Origin: Clostridiales bacterium CHKCI001
GTDB taxonomy: Bacteria; Bacillota; Clostridia; Lachnospirales; Lachnospiraceae
Reading direction: 5' to 3'
NCBI GenBank assembly: GCA_900045905.1
Contig: FCNS01000014.1
Coordinates: forward strand, 124,001 to 188,000
DNA: 64,000 bases
A model generated the notes under the pieces. It worked only from the letters and a program-made list of their open reading frames with translations. It searched no databases and was not told the DNA's origin. Position numbers and translations under genes: made by a program. Positions 28,042 through 36,842 of this stretch are shown in pieces (within the stretch, counting starts at the first letter, position 1; each line of letters starts with the position of its first letter).

Positions 28042-28067
28042 TCTCCTGTATACATGTATACAGGAGA
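28042..28067. repeat. Perfect 26-base palindrome
   Basis: TCTCCTGTATACA followed directly by its reverse complement. Eight As lie on its left, so on the - strand it looks like a terminator, yet no - strand gene ends here. It sits in the 499-base gap 27869-28367, about 170 bases before the oppA promoter. It could be an operator instead. Confidence 0.7.
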
Positions 28068-28233
28068 CATAAAATAGATGATTTTGAGTAAAAATGGAAT
28101 CATATCTGTATATATCACGCAAAAAAAATATTTTTTTGTTGAAAAAATATACAAAGTATATAATGAAATTAGGAACAAAAATCGGATTTTAACAATAAAG
28201 ATGAAAATAAGCTGAAAAATAGGGAAAATCATT

Positions 28234-28262
28234 TTGACAGGATTAAGCAATTATGATATAAT
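28234..28262 (+). promoter_or_regulatory. Consensus sigma-A promoter of the opp operon
   Basis: TTGACA (28234-28239) and TATAAT (28257-28262) with a 17-base spacer, a perfect match to consensus at both boxes. Transcription should start near 28269, leaving a leader of about 100 bases. Confidence 0.9.
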
Positions 28263-28286
28263 CCCACTGTTAGAGTTTTTACCTTA

Positions 28287-28317
28287 CTTGATAGGAGATC
28301 TTTGGAGCTCCTATAAG
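28287..28317 (+). promoter_or_regulatory. Leader hairpin of oppA mRNA
   Basis: CTTGATAGGAG (28287-28297) pairs with CTCCTATAAG (28308-28317), one base bulged. It lies near the expected 5' end and may stabilise the transcript. No T run follows and it does not match a riboswitch I recognise. Confidence 0.5.
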
Positions 28318-28367
28318 ATAAAAAGTTATTTATGAAATAATATGCCCTAAGAAGGAGGACTGTATTT

Positions 28368-30017
28368 ATGAGAAAGAAAGTCGTGGCTTTTCTTTTAGCT
28401 TCTGCAATGGTATTTTCTACGGTTGCATGTGGAGGAGGCAATCAGTCAGGTGGTAATACAAACACCGAAAATACTGGTGATAGAAGTATGTATCCAGGAA
28501 CATCAGAGGAAGGAGCAATTACCTTTGATTTGGGATCAGAGCCGCCAGATATGTGTTCCTTAACTACAACAGATGCTACATCAGGAAATGTACTTCGTCA
28601 AATTATGGAACCACTTGTAACATTAGATGAAAATAATGAAGCTGCAGAAGGAGTGGCTACCAACTGGACAGTCAGCGAAGATGGTTTAACTTATACGTTT
28701 ACACTTCGTGAAGGAATGAAATGGACAAATGGAGAGCCAGTTACTGCTCATGATTTTGAATTTGGATGGAAAACACTATTGAATCCTGAGACAGCAGCTG
28801 AATATGCTTATTTTGGCTATGTATTGAAAAATGGTGAGGCATACAATAATGGAGAATGCAGCGCAGATGAAGTTGGAGTACAGGCGAACGGTGATTATGA
28901 ATTAATTGTTACATTGGAAAATCCAACCGACTACTTCCTCAAGAGTTTGTCATTTTATTCATTCTATCCAGTTAACCAAAAGGCATATGAACAGTATGGT
29001 GATAAATATGCTACAGATGCAGATAAAATTGTAACAAATGGTGCATTTACCATGACAGAATGGAAACATCAAAATGAGATCGTTTTGGAAAAGAACCCAG
29101 ATTTCTATAATGCAGATCAAGTAGATGTACAGAAAATTTATATGGTTATGCTTACCGATACTGGTACAAAGTTAAATGCATTCCAGACAGGAGAAGCAGA
29201 TATCGTCGATTTAAATGGTGATCAGAGTGATTTACTGAGAAGTGAAGGTTTTGATGTATTTACTTATACAGATGGTGCAACCGCATATTTAGAATATAAT
29301 ACAAATAATAAATATTTATCCAATCAGAATTTACGTCTTGCAATTGGAGCAGCAATTGATTCGACTGTATTGGCAGAGAACGTTATTAAGAATGGTTCTA
29401 AGGCTCCAACTGGATTTACTCCAGACGCAGTTACTGGTTTAGAAAAGTCATTCCCAGAAGAGGTAGGACAGACAATTATTGGATATAATCCAGAGAAAGC
29501 AAAAGAATTATACGAAAAAGCAGTGGAAGAGCTTGGAGAAACACCTACATTAACAATTATTACAGATGATAATGATACCGCAAGCAAGGTTTGTACTTTT
29601 GTTCAGGAAGAGCTGAATAAGAATTTAGGTCTTCAAGTAGAAATTGAGCAGATGACATTTAAGAATCGTTTGGCTCGAATGACAGCAAAGGATTTTGATA
29701 TTGTAATGGCTCTTTGGAGTCCAGATTATAATGATCCAATGACATTCTTAGATTTATGGGAATCAAACGGAGGTAATAATCATACAGGCTGGAGCAATGC
29801 AGAGTATGATGAATTATTGAGTAAAGTTCGGACGGAAGTAAATGCAGAAACCCGTATGGGATACTTGTATGAGGCAGAAAAGATCGTAATGGAAGAACAG
29901 CCAATTTCTCCAATCTACTGGAGATCCAGAGCTTATGCAGTTAGTGATAAGATCGAATCAGGTGTAATACGTACAGCATTCCAGAATGTGAACTTAAAAT
30001 ATGTGAAGTTGAGATAG
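28368..30017 (+). CDS. oppA: Oligopeptide-binding lipoprotein OppA (SBP family 5)
   Basis: 549 aa with a lipoprotein signal (FSTVACGGG). The mature protein follows the family 5 pattern: YEPL-like MEPLVTLDE, GLTYTFTLREGMKWTNGEPVTAHDF near residue 110, and TAFQNVNLKY at the end. It delivers oligopeptides to OppBC at the outer face of the membrane. RBS AAGGAGG. It is the first gene of oppABCDF, separated from oppB by a dispersed repeat and a hairpin that could lower downstream expression. Confidence 0.93.
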   Translation: MRKKVVAFLLASAMVFSTVACGGGNQSGGNTNTENTGDRSMYPGTSEEGAITFDLGSEPPDMCSLTTTDATSGNVLRQIMEPLVTLDENNEAAEGVATNWTVSEDGLTYTFTLREGMKWTNGEPVTAHDFEFGWKTLLNPETAAEYAYFGYVLKNGEAYNNGECSADEVGVQANGDYELIVTLENPTDYFLKSLSFYSFYPVNQKAYEQYGDKYATDADKIVTNGAFTMTEWKHQNEIVLEKNPDFYNADQVDVQKIYMVMLTDTGTKLNAFQTGEADIVDLNGDQSDLLRSEGFDVFTYTDGATAYLEYNTNNKYLSNQNLRLAIGAAIDSTVLAENVIKNGSKAPTGFTPDAVTGLEKSFPEEVGQTIIGYNPEKAKELYEKAVEELGETPTLTIITDDNDTASKVCTFVQEELNKNLGLQVEIEQMTFKNRLARMTAKDFDIVMALWSPDYNDPMTFLDLWESNGGNNHTGWSNAEYDELLSKVRTEVNAETRMGYLYEAEKIVMEEQPISPIYWRSRAYAVSDKIESGVIRTAFQNVNLKYVKLR

Positions 30018-30038
30018 TCATTTTAGTTTCGGTATGAA

Positions 30039-30080
30039 CAAAAGAAACCTCCACTGGATGTCTTTTGCATATCACGATAA
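30039..30080 (-). repeat. Dispersed hairpin repeat, copy C
   Basis: Reads on the - strand as TTATCGTGATATGC then AAAAGACATCCAGTGGAGG and TTTCTTTTGT. It lies inside the opp operon, between oppA and oppB. Confidence 0.8.
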
Positions 30081-30089
30081 AAAATTGAT

Positions 30090-30120
30090 AATGGGGTCGG
30101 GAATTATTCCAGACCCCATT
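30090..30120 (+). other. Hairpin between oppA and oppB
   Basis: AATGGGGTC (30090-30098) pairs with GACCCCATT (30112-30120), with an inner GGAATTATTCC. No T run follows, so attenuation or 3' end protection of oppA mRNA is more likely than full termination. Confidence 0.6.
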
Positions 30121-30157
30121 AACATATGGGAAGAAAATGATTAAGGAGGAGAAAGAT

Positions 30158-31087
30158 TTGGCAAAATATATAGCAAAACGTATTGGATATGCCATTATTA
30201 CATTGTTTGTGTTAAGTTTGCTTACATTTTTTATGATGCGAGCATTGCCAGGAGATCCATTTATCGGAGAACGTGCACTTCCAGATGCAACAATGGAAGC
30301 TTTGCGTGCTAAGTATGGATTGGATAAATCAACATGGGAACAATTCTTTTTGTACATTGGAAATGCATTGCATGGAGATTTTGGTATTTCCATGAGCTTT
30401 GAAGGAAGAGAAATTTCTGAGATTATTGGGGAAGCTTTCCCATATTCTTTTGATCTTGGTATTCGTGCTTTAATTTTTGCAACTGTTATGGGAATTTTAT
30501 TAGGTACATTAGCTGCTGTAAAAAGAGGAACTGCATGGGATACGATATCAATGTTGATTGCGATTATTGGTGTATCCATTCCTAGCTTTTTAATTGGAGC
30601 ATTATTACAGTATATTTTAGGAGTAAAATTAAAATGGCTTCCAATCACAGGATGGAAATCATTTCAACATACATTATTACCATCATTTGCATTAAGCTTC
30701 AGTTCGATTGCGACAATTTCTCGTCTCATGCGTACCAGTATGCTGGATGTATTGGGACAAGACTATATAAAAACTGCAAAATCCAAAGGACTCTCACAGT
30801 CTAAAATCATATGGAAACATGCAGTTCGTAATGCGATTATGCCAGTTATTACGGTACTAGGTCCAATTGCTGCGGGTGTATTGACTGGTACATTCGTAAT
30901 TGAAAATATATTTGCAATTCCAGGACTTGGAAAAATGTTTGTTTTAGGTGTTCAGCAGCAAGATTATACGTTAATTTCAGGAACAACGTTATTCTATGGA
31001 GCATTCTTGATTTTTGCCTGTCTAATCGTAGATTTATTATATGGTTTAATTGATCCAAGAGTAAAACTAACGGGCGGAAAGGAGTAA
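30158..31087 (+). CDS. oppB: Oligopeptide ABC permease OppB
   Basis: 309 aa from a TTG at 30158 (AAGGAGGA seven bases upstream), giving the usual MAKYIAKRI start; an ATG at 30137 would add seven residues but overlaps the RBS. Six helices; GDPFIGERALPD follows TM1 and the EAA loop reads YIKTAKSKGLSQSKIIWKHA. It forms the membrane channel with OppC, four bases downstream. Confidence 0.93.
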   Translation: MAKYIAKRIGYAIITLFVLSLLTFFMMRALPGDPFIGERALPDATMEALRAKYGLDKSTWEQFFLYIGNALHGDFGISMSFEGREISEIIGEAFPYSFDLGIRALIFATVMGILLGTLAAVKRGTAWDTISMLIAIIGVSIPSFLIGALLQYILGVKLKWLPITGWKSFQHTLLPSFALSFSSIATISRLMRTSMLDVLGQDYIKTAKSKGLSQSKIIWKHAVRNAIMPVITVLGPIAAGVLTGTFVIENIFAIPGLGKMFVLGVQQQDYTLISGTTLFYGAFLIFACLIVDLLYGLIDPRVKLTGGKE

Positions 31088-31091
31088 TGAT

Positions 31092-32060
31092 ATGGCTGTA
31101 ATCGAAAAAAAGGAAAATACAATGACTTCGATTGGAAAAGATCGCTTTGAATGGGTCGGACCAAATAAAGAGAAAAGTGAAGGAATTAGTCGTCCTTCTA
31201 TTAATTTTTGGCAAGATGCATTTATAAGATTAAAGAAAAATAAAGCTGCAGTTGTCTGTATGGGAATTATTGTATTTATTTTACTAATGGCAATTTTTGT
31301 ACCAATTTTTTCTCCATATACAATTAGTGAACAGCATATGGCACATCAAAATAAGGGAATGTTTTATGTAGCAGAAGATGGTCATATGCATTTGTTTGGA
31401 ACAGATCAGTTGGGACGTGATTTGTTTGTGCGAATTTGGAGCGGTGCTCGAATTTCTTTGACAATTGCATTTGTAGCAGTGTTTGTCAATTTAATTGTGG
31501 GTATGATTTATGGTGGTATCGCAGGTTATGTTGGCGGTATGGCAGATAATATTATGATGCGTATCGTAGAGGTTATCAATGGTATTCCTTATCTGATGGT
31601 AGTAATTTTATTAACATCGATTATGTCTACAAGAGGTGTTGCAAGCTTAATTATTGCATATGCAGCAACTGGATGGACAGGAATGGCGCGTCTCGTACGT
31701 GGTCAGGTAATCCAATTAAAAGAACAGGAATTTATTACTGCCGCCAAATTAATGGGTGCGAAACCTATGCGTATTATTTTAAAACATTTACTTCCAAATA
31801 CACTTAGTGTTGTTATTGTCAATATTACATTAGCGATTCCAAGTGCTATTTTTACAGAGGCATATTTAAGTTTTATTGGTCTTGGTGTGTCTCCGCCAAT
31901 CGCAAGCTGGGGTACATTGGCAAACGAAGGTGTACAGCAATTCCGTATTTACCCTCATGAGATGTTTGTTCCAGCATTCTTTATCTGTATTACGATGCTT
32001 GCATTTAACTTACTTGGAGATGGGCTTAGAGATGCGTTTGATCCAAGACTGAGACGGTAG
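31092..32060 (+). CDS. oppC: Oligopeptide ABC permease OppC
   Basis: 322 aa with six helices. The OppC family N-terminal segment (FWQDAFIRLKKNKAAVVCM) precedes TM1, then FGTDQLGRDLFVR, and the EAA loop EFITAAKLMGAKPMRIILKH. It ends with GDGLRDAFDPRLRR, the standard end of the family. RBS AAAGGAG overlaps the end of oppB. Confidence 0.94.
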   Translation: MAVIEKKENTMTSIGKDRFEWVGPNKEKSEGISRPSINFWQDAFIRLKKNKAAVVCMGIIVFILLMAIFVPIFSPYTISEQHMAHQNKGMFYVAEDGHMHLFGTDQLGRDLFVRIWSGARISLTIAFVAVFVNLIVGMIYGGIAGYVGGMADNIMMRIVEVINGIPYLMVVILLTSIMSTRGVASLIIAYAATGWTGMARLVRGQVIQLKEQEFITAAKLMGAKPMRIILKHLLPNTLSVVIVNITLAIPSAIFTEAYLSFIGLGVSPPIASWGTLANEGVQQFRIYPHEMFVPAFFICITMLAFNLLGDGLRDAFDPRLRR

Positions 32061-32075
32061 TAGGAGGAAAAGAAA

Positions 32076-33083
32076 ATGGAAAAAGTGTTAACCGTAGAAA
32101 ATCTCCAAGTTTCATTTGATACCTATGCTGGAGAAGTAAAAGCAGTCCGTGGTGTATCCTTTGATTTGGAAGCGGGAGAAATTCTTGCAATCGTGGGAGA
32201 ATCTGGATGTGGAAAATCTGTTACAAGTCAAACGTTAATGAAATTAAATCCAATGCCTCCAGCACGTATTTTGCCAGGAAGTAAGATTACATTGGATGGA
32301 AATGATATTGTAAATGCTTCTGAGAAAGAAATGCAGAAAATTCGAGGAAATGCAGTCAGCATGATTTTTCAAGATCCTATGACATGCTTGAATCCAACGA
32401 TGCAGGTTGGAAAACAATTAACGGAAGCAATTCGTGAGCATAAAAATCTTACAAAAGAAGAGGCTAGAAAAGAAGCGATTCGCTTGCTGGAATTGGTTCG
32501 TATTCCAAACCCAGAGCAGCGTGTAAAGCAGTATCCGCATGAGTTTTCAGGTGGTATGCGCCAGAGAGTTATGATTGCAATGGCACTTAGCTGTGCACCA
32601 AAGGTACTAATTGCGGATGAGCCAACAACAGCTTTAGACGTAACGATTCAGGCTCAGATTATGGATCTGTTATTAGAAATCAGAGAAAAGACAGGAACAG
32701 GAATTATTTTAATTACCCATGATCTGGGAGTTGTTGCAAGTGTAGCAGATAAAGTAGCAGTTATGTATGCTGGTAAGATTGTAGAAGAAGGCCCAGTGAA
32801 AGAGATATTCTATCGACCACAGCATCCATATACAAGGGCACTTCTTCGAAGTCTTCCAACTACAGAAACAGAGAGAAAAGAACGTTTAATCTCAATTGCA
32901 GGTACACCACCTGATCTGTTAAATCCTCCTGTTGGATGTGGATTTGGAAGCCGATGCGAAAACTGTATGAAAATTTGTAACGAAGAACAGCCAGAACAAT
33001 TTGCGGTAGGAGAAAATCATGTTGCATCCTGTTGGCTTCTCCATAAAGATTGTCCGCCAGAATTACGGGGAGGTGCAAAATAA
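32076..33083 (+). CDS. oppD: Oligopeptide ABC ATPase OppD
   Basis: 335 aa. Walker A GESGCGKS, signature FSGGMRQRVMIAMAL, Walker B KVLIADEPTTALD, H-loop LITHDLG. The C-terminal oligopeptide-transporter domain has the cysteine set CGFGSRC, CMKIC and CWLL, which binds an iron-sulfur cluster in the family. Its stop codon overlaps the oppF start by one base. Confidence 0.95.
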   Translation: MEKVLTVENLQVSFDTYAGEVKAVRGVSFDLEAGEILAIVGESGCGKSVTSQTLMKLNPMPPARILPGSKITLDGNDIVNASEKEMQKIRGNAVSMIFQDPMTCLNPTMQVGKQLTEAIREHKNLTKEEARKEAIRLLELVRIPNPEQRVKQYPHEFSGGMRQRVMIAMALSCAPKVLIADEPTTALDVTIQAQIMDLLLEIREKTGTGIILITHDLGVVASVADKVAVMYAGKIVEEGPVKEIFYRPQHPYTRALLRSLPTTETERKERLISIAGTPPDLLNPPVGCGFGSRCENCMKICNEEQPEQFAVGENHVASCWLLHKDCPPELRGGAK

Positions 33084-34045
33084 TGGCTGAAAATAAGAAA
33101 AAATTAATTGAAGTAAAAAACCTTTCTAAATATTTTAAGGTAGACAAAGGTACATTAAAAGCCGTAGATAATTTAACATTTGATATTTATCAAAATGAGA
33201 CATTTGGTCTAGTTGGAGAATCTGGCTGTGGAAAATCTACGCTGGGACGTACGTTAATGGGGGTTTATACACCAACATCAGGATCATTTCGTTATACGGG
33301 AAGAGAATCACTAGAAGTGAATAAGAAAAATTTGTTCCGTTATTCAAAGCTGGCACAGATGATTTTTCAAGATCCATATGCATCGCTGGATCCTCGTATG
33401 ACCGTTGGTTCTATTATTGAAGAGGGTATGATTATCCATAATATGTACGATAAACAAAAGCGTCAGGAACGAGTTTATGAGCTGCTGGAAGTAGTAGGAT
33501 TAAATAAAGAACATGCGAATCGTTTCCCGCATGAATTTTCAGGAGGTCAGCGTCAGCGCATCGGTATTGCAAGAGCATTGGCAATTGAACCAGAATTTAT
33601 TGTCTGTGATGAGCCAATTTCCGCTTTGGATGTTTCCATCCAATCGCAAGTAATTAACCTACTTTCCGATCTTCAGAAAAAATTGAATCTGACATATCTG
33701 TTTATTGCACATGATTTAAATATTGTAAAATATATTAGTGACCGTATCGCGGTTATGTATCTTGGAAATATTGTAGAGTTGGCGAGCAGTGATGAATTAT
33801 ATCAGAATACATTGCATCCATATTCCACAGCATTATTATCAGCTGTGCCAATCCCAGATCCAGATAAAGAGGCGCAGAAATCTCGTCAGATTATTGAAGG
33901 AGAAATTCCAAGCCCAATCAATCCACCGCCAGGATGTAATTTTGCACCACGTTGTCCAAAAGCCTGTGATATTTGCCATAAACAAAAACCAGCATTAAAA
34001 GAAGTAAAGCCAGGACATTTTGTGGCATGTCATCTTGTGAAATAA
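33083..34045 (+). CDS. oppF: Oligopeptide ABC ATPase OppF
   Basis: 320 aa from ATG 33083, with GGGGAGGTG upstream. Walker A GESGCGKS, signature FSGGQRQRIGIARAL, Walker B EFIVCDEPISALD, H-loop IAHDLN. The C-terminal CNFAPRCPKACDIC cysteines match the family cluster site. It heterodimerises with OppD to power uptake of peptides. A perfect 18-base-stem terminator follows. Confidence 0.95.
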   Translation: MAENKKKLIEVKNLSKYFKVDKGTLKAVDNLTFDIYQNETFGLVGESGCGKSTLGRTLMGVYTPTSGSFRYTGRESLEVNKKNLFRYSKLAQMIFQDPYASLDPRMTVGSIIEEGMIIHNMYDKQKRQERVYELLEVVGLNKEHANRFPHEFSGGQRQRIGIARALAIEPEFIVCDEPISALDVSIQSQVINLLSDLQKKLNLTYLFIAHDLNIVKYISDRIAVMYLGNIVELASSDELYQNTLHPYSTALLSAVPIPDPDKEAQKSRQIIEGEIPSPINPPPGCNFAPRCPKACDICHKQKPALKEVKPGHFVACHLVK

Positions 34046-34078
34046 ATGATATAAAAATGTTATAAAAAAGATATAGAT

Positions 34079-34138
34079 AAATAGCTCAGAAATCTTAAGA
34101 AAATAGAACTGTAGTGAAGCAAGATTTCTGAGCTATTT
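34079..34138 (+). terminator. Terminator of the opp operon
   Basis: An 18-base perfect stem, arms at 34079-34096 and 34121-34138, with A and T tracts at the base. It may work on both strands. Confidence 0.85.
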
Positions 34139-34192
34139 GTGCGTACAAATTGCGAAAAAAATCCTTCGTCTTAAAAAATTCTTCGGTTTCTA

Positions 34193-34221
34193 TTGTGTAT
34201 CTGAAAAGAATCGCTTATAAT
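34193..34221 (+). promoter_or_regulatory. Promoter of the carboxypeptidase gene
   Basis: TTGTGT (34193-34198) and TATAAT (34216-34221) with a 17-base spacer. Transcripts would begin near 34228, well before the leader hairpin at 34273. Confidence 0.7.
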
Positions 34222-34261
34222 AAAAAATCAGAACAGTAATGAAAAAAGAGAAAGAAACAGA

Positions 34262-34321
34262 GAGAGGAGGAGGCAAGAATCACTTTCGCTTCCTAACGCG
34301 AAGAGTCTTGCTAAATACATG
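34262..34321 (+). promoter_or_regulatory. Shine-Dalgarno separated from AUG by a hairpin
   Basis: A strong purine run (GAGAGGAGGAGG, 34262-34273) lies about 46 bases before the only in-frame ATG (34319). Between them GCAAGA (34273-34278) pairs with TCTTGC (34306-34311), with an inner TTTCGC/GCGAAG stem. Folding would leave seven bases (TAAATAC) between hairpin and ATG and so restore normal spacing. No in-frame ATG, GTG or TTG lies between. Confidence 0.6.
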
Positions 34322-35905
34322 AAGAGGAAAAGAAGAATCAAACAAATTATTCCTGTTTTTCTTTTGGTTATAGGAATCCTAGTAGGATGTTTTCAATATA
34401 TGAATAGTACCGCTTCTCTGACACAGACAGGCAACAGTCCAGAAGTCAGTGTGGAGACTTATTGTCTGATGGATGCGGATAGTGGAGAAGTGATCTTACA
34501 AAAAAATATGGATACGCAAATGCGTCCAGCGAGTATTACGAAAATCTTAACAGCATTGATTGTAGTGGAAAATGTGGAAAATTTGGAAGAGGAAATGACG
34601 TTTTCTGAGAATGCTGTAACGAGTATTCCAATTTTAAGTTCTACGCTGGCACCTGTGACGAAGCCTGGGGAGACGATGCGAGTAAAAGATGCGTTATATG
34701 GAATGGTATTAAAATCTGCGAATGAATGTGCCAATGGATTGGCAGAGCATGTAGCTGGAAGTATCGAAGCATTTGCAGACAAGATGAATGAACGTTTAAA
34801 AGAAATTGGAACAAAGCATACACATTTTGTCACTCCAAGTGGTTTGGATGATGAAAAGCATTATACAACTGCCTATGATATGGCATTAATTTTTAAAGAA
34901 GCATTAAGCAATCCGACTGTTAGAGAGCTATTTTCTGCCAAATCCTATACCATCCCTGCTACAAATGTAAGTCAAAAACGAACGTTACAGGCAGGACATC
35001 AGTTTGTAACAGGAGTACAACAATGTGATGGTGTTTATGCGGGAAAAACAGGATACACGGTAAATGCAAAATGGACATTGGCAACAGCAGCAGAACGCAA
35101 TGGACATAATCTAATTTTAATTTCTATGAAATCGGACGAAGGGCGTAATTATGAAGATGCCAAATTATTATTGGACTATGGTTTTGGGTTATTAGATAAT
35201 ACGAATCCTATTGCAAAACCAACCGTATATCGCCCAACCGTGACGGAAGTGGACGGAACTGGGTTTACTGTAACATGGAAAGTAGGAAATGATGCAGTAA
35301 GAGCAGAATTCCCAGTATGGACGGATAAAAATGGAAATGAAGATATGACAAAGGTATCAAGAGAGATTACTCCTGGAGAACTTAGTTATCGAGTTAATAT
35401 TTCTGATCATAATAAAGAATATGGTGTATACACAGTACAAGCCTATGTTTATGGAAGTGATAATCAGCCTACAATTTCCACAATAAAGGTATTGATGATA
35501 GGAGAAAAGCAAGCTCCAGGTCTATATAATTATAATGGGCAGACATATTATATAAAGGAGAATGGTGGTTTAGGTACTGGATGGATTGAAACAGAAGATG
35601 GATGTTATTATGCTTCGCCAGAACAGTCCTATCTTTGCTATGGATTACAGCAAATTGGAGATGTTGGATATTACCTTGATGAAAATGGAAAATTGCAGAC
35701 AGGCTGGAAAGAAGTGAATGGAAAGACTTATTATTTCCAGGCAAGTGGTGATATGGCTTATGGAGTCATTGAAATTGATGGAATGATTTATTATTTTGGA
35801 CAAGATGGGGCATTAAATAACGAACTATTAGATGCAAACAATTTAAAGGAGATTCAATATGAAATGGAAAAAATTCACACTGGAAACTACTACCGAAGCC
35901 GTTGA
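34319..35905 (+). CDS. D-alanyl-D-alanine carboxypeptidase with C-terminal wall-binding repeats
   Basis: 528 aa, peptidase family S11. It trims the terminal D-Ala from peptidoglycan stem peptides. One N-terminal membrane helix (about 9-26) anchors it. The active site has SITK (72-75), SAN (133-135) and KTG (243-245). After an Ig-like region (about 300-395), residues about 400-510 hold choline-binding-like repeats (GWKEVNGKTYYFQASGDM and relatives). The 3' end overlaps prmA by 47 bases, so the genes are coupled. The start is fixed by the only ATG but lacks a close RBS. Confidence 0.9.
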   Translation: MKRKRRIKQIIPVFLLVIGILVGCFQYMNSTASLTQTGNSPEVSVETYCLMDADSGEVILQKNMDTQMRPASITKILTALIVVENVENLEEEMTFSENAVTSIPILSSTLAPVTKPGETMRVKDALYGMVLKSANECANGLAEHVAGSIEAFADKMNERLKEIGTKHTHFVTPSGLDDEKHYTTAYDMALIFKEALSNPTVRELFSAKSYTIPATNVSQKRTLQAGHQFVTGVQQCDGVYAGKTGYTVNAKWTLATAAERNGHNLILISMKSDEGRNYEDAKLLLDYGFGLLDNTNPIAKPTVYRPTVTEVDGTGFTVTWKVGNDAVRAEFPVWTDKNGNEDMTKVSREITPGELSYRVNISDHNKEYGVYTVQAYVYGSDNQPTISTIKVLMIGEKQAPGLYNYNGQTYYIKENGGLGTGWIETEDGCYYASPEQSYLCYGLQQIGDVGYYLDENGKLQTGWKEVNGKTYYFQASGDMAYGVIEIDGMIYYFGQDGALNNELLDANNLKEIQYEMEKIHTGNYYRSR

Positions 35906-36815
35906 CTTTATCAGCGAGCTATTTGATGAAATTGGAATTGAAGGAATTGAAATTGAAGATAATATTCCTTTAACCGAAGCAGAAACAAAAGGAATGTTTA
36001 TTGATATTCTTCCAGAACTTCCTCCAGATGATGGAACTGCAAAAGTCAGCTTTTATTTAGATGATACGTATGATATACCATCCACATTAAAGGCAGTAGA
36101 AGAGGGATTAAAAGAAATCGGACAATTTGTGGAGCTTGGTTCCTGTAAGATGATTGCCTCAGAGACAGAGGACAAAGATTGGATTAATAATTGGAAGCAA
36201 TATTTCAAACCATTTACTGTAGACGATATTTTAATTAAGCCAACTTGGGAAGAAATCCCAGAAGAACATAAGGATAAGTTGTTAATTCAAATTGATCCTG
36301 GCACTGCATTCGGAACAGGACAGCATGAGACAACTCAATTATGTATTCGGGCAATTCGTAACTATTTAAAACCAGGTGATGTCATCCTAGATGTTGGAAC
36401 AGGAAGTGGTATTTTAGCGATTGCTGCGCTACTGCTTGGAGCAAAGAAGGCAGTTGGTACAGATTTAGATGAAAATGCAATTATAGCGGCAAGAGAGAAT
36501 ACAGAGGCAAACCAAATTGATCCTGCCTTGTTTGAAGTTTATACAGGAAATTTAATTGATGATCCTGCTATAAAAGAATCGGTTGGATATGAAACATATG
36601 ATATTGTAGTAGCAAATATTTTAGCAGATGTTATTATTCCTCTTCAGGCAGAAGTAGCCCCTCATTTAAAAAAGGGAGGAATTTTCATTACATCAGGCAT
36701 TATTAATACAAAAGAACAAGCAGTAAAAGATGCGTTTGCATTGAATGAGGATTTGGAAGTGATTGAAACGGCTTATCAAGGAGAGTGGGTTTCGATTATT
36801 GCAACAAAGAAATAA
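35859..36815 (+). CDS. prmA: Ribosomal protein L11 methyltransferase
   Basis: 318 aa. It methylates lysines and the N-terminus of L11 using SAM. The N-terminal substrate domain (1-120) precedes the Rossmann domain with DVGTGSGILAIAALLLGA and DLDENA; the catalytic-loop motif VVANILADVI is intact. Its RBS (AAAGGAG) and start lie inside the carboxypeptidase gene. It precedes rsmE, the usual order in Firmicutes. Confidence 0.94.
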   Translation: MKWKKFTLETTTEAVDFISELFDEIGIEGIEIEDNIPLTEAETKGMFIDILPELPPDDGTAKVSFYLDDTYDIPSTLKAVEEGLKEIGQFVELGSCKMIASETEDKDWINNWKQYFKPFTVDDILIKPTWEEIPEEHKDKLLIQIDPGTAFGTGQHETTQLCIRAIRNYLKPGDVILDVGTGSGILAIAALLLGAKKAVGTDLDENAIIAARENTEANQIDPALFEVYTGNLIDDPAIKESVGYETYDIVVANILADVIIPLQAEVAPHLKKGGIFITSGIINTKEQAVKDAFALNEDLEVIETAYQGEWVSIIATKK

Positions 36816-36842
36816 AACAATCCGTTGCATTAGGAGGGAATT

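Noticed and set aside
28263-28367. Leader of oppA considered as a riboswitch
   Set aside because: Only one simple hairpin, no conserved core of any known class, no terminator/antiterminator pair.
29941-30648. Long minus-strand frame (235 codons) opposite oppA-oppB
   Set aside because: It is antisense to clear opp coding sequence, includes a repeat, and has no family features.
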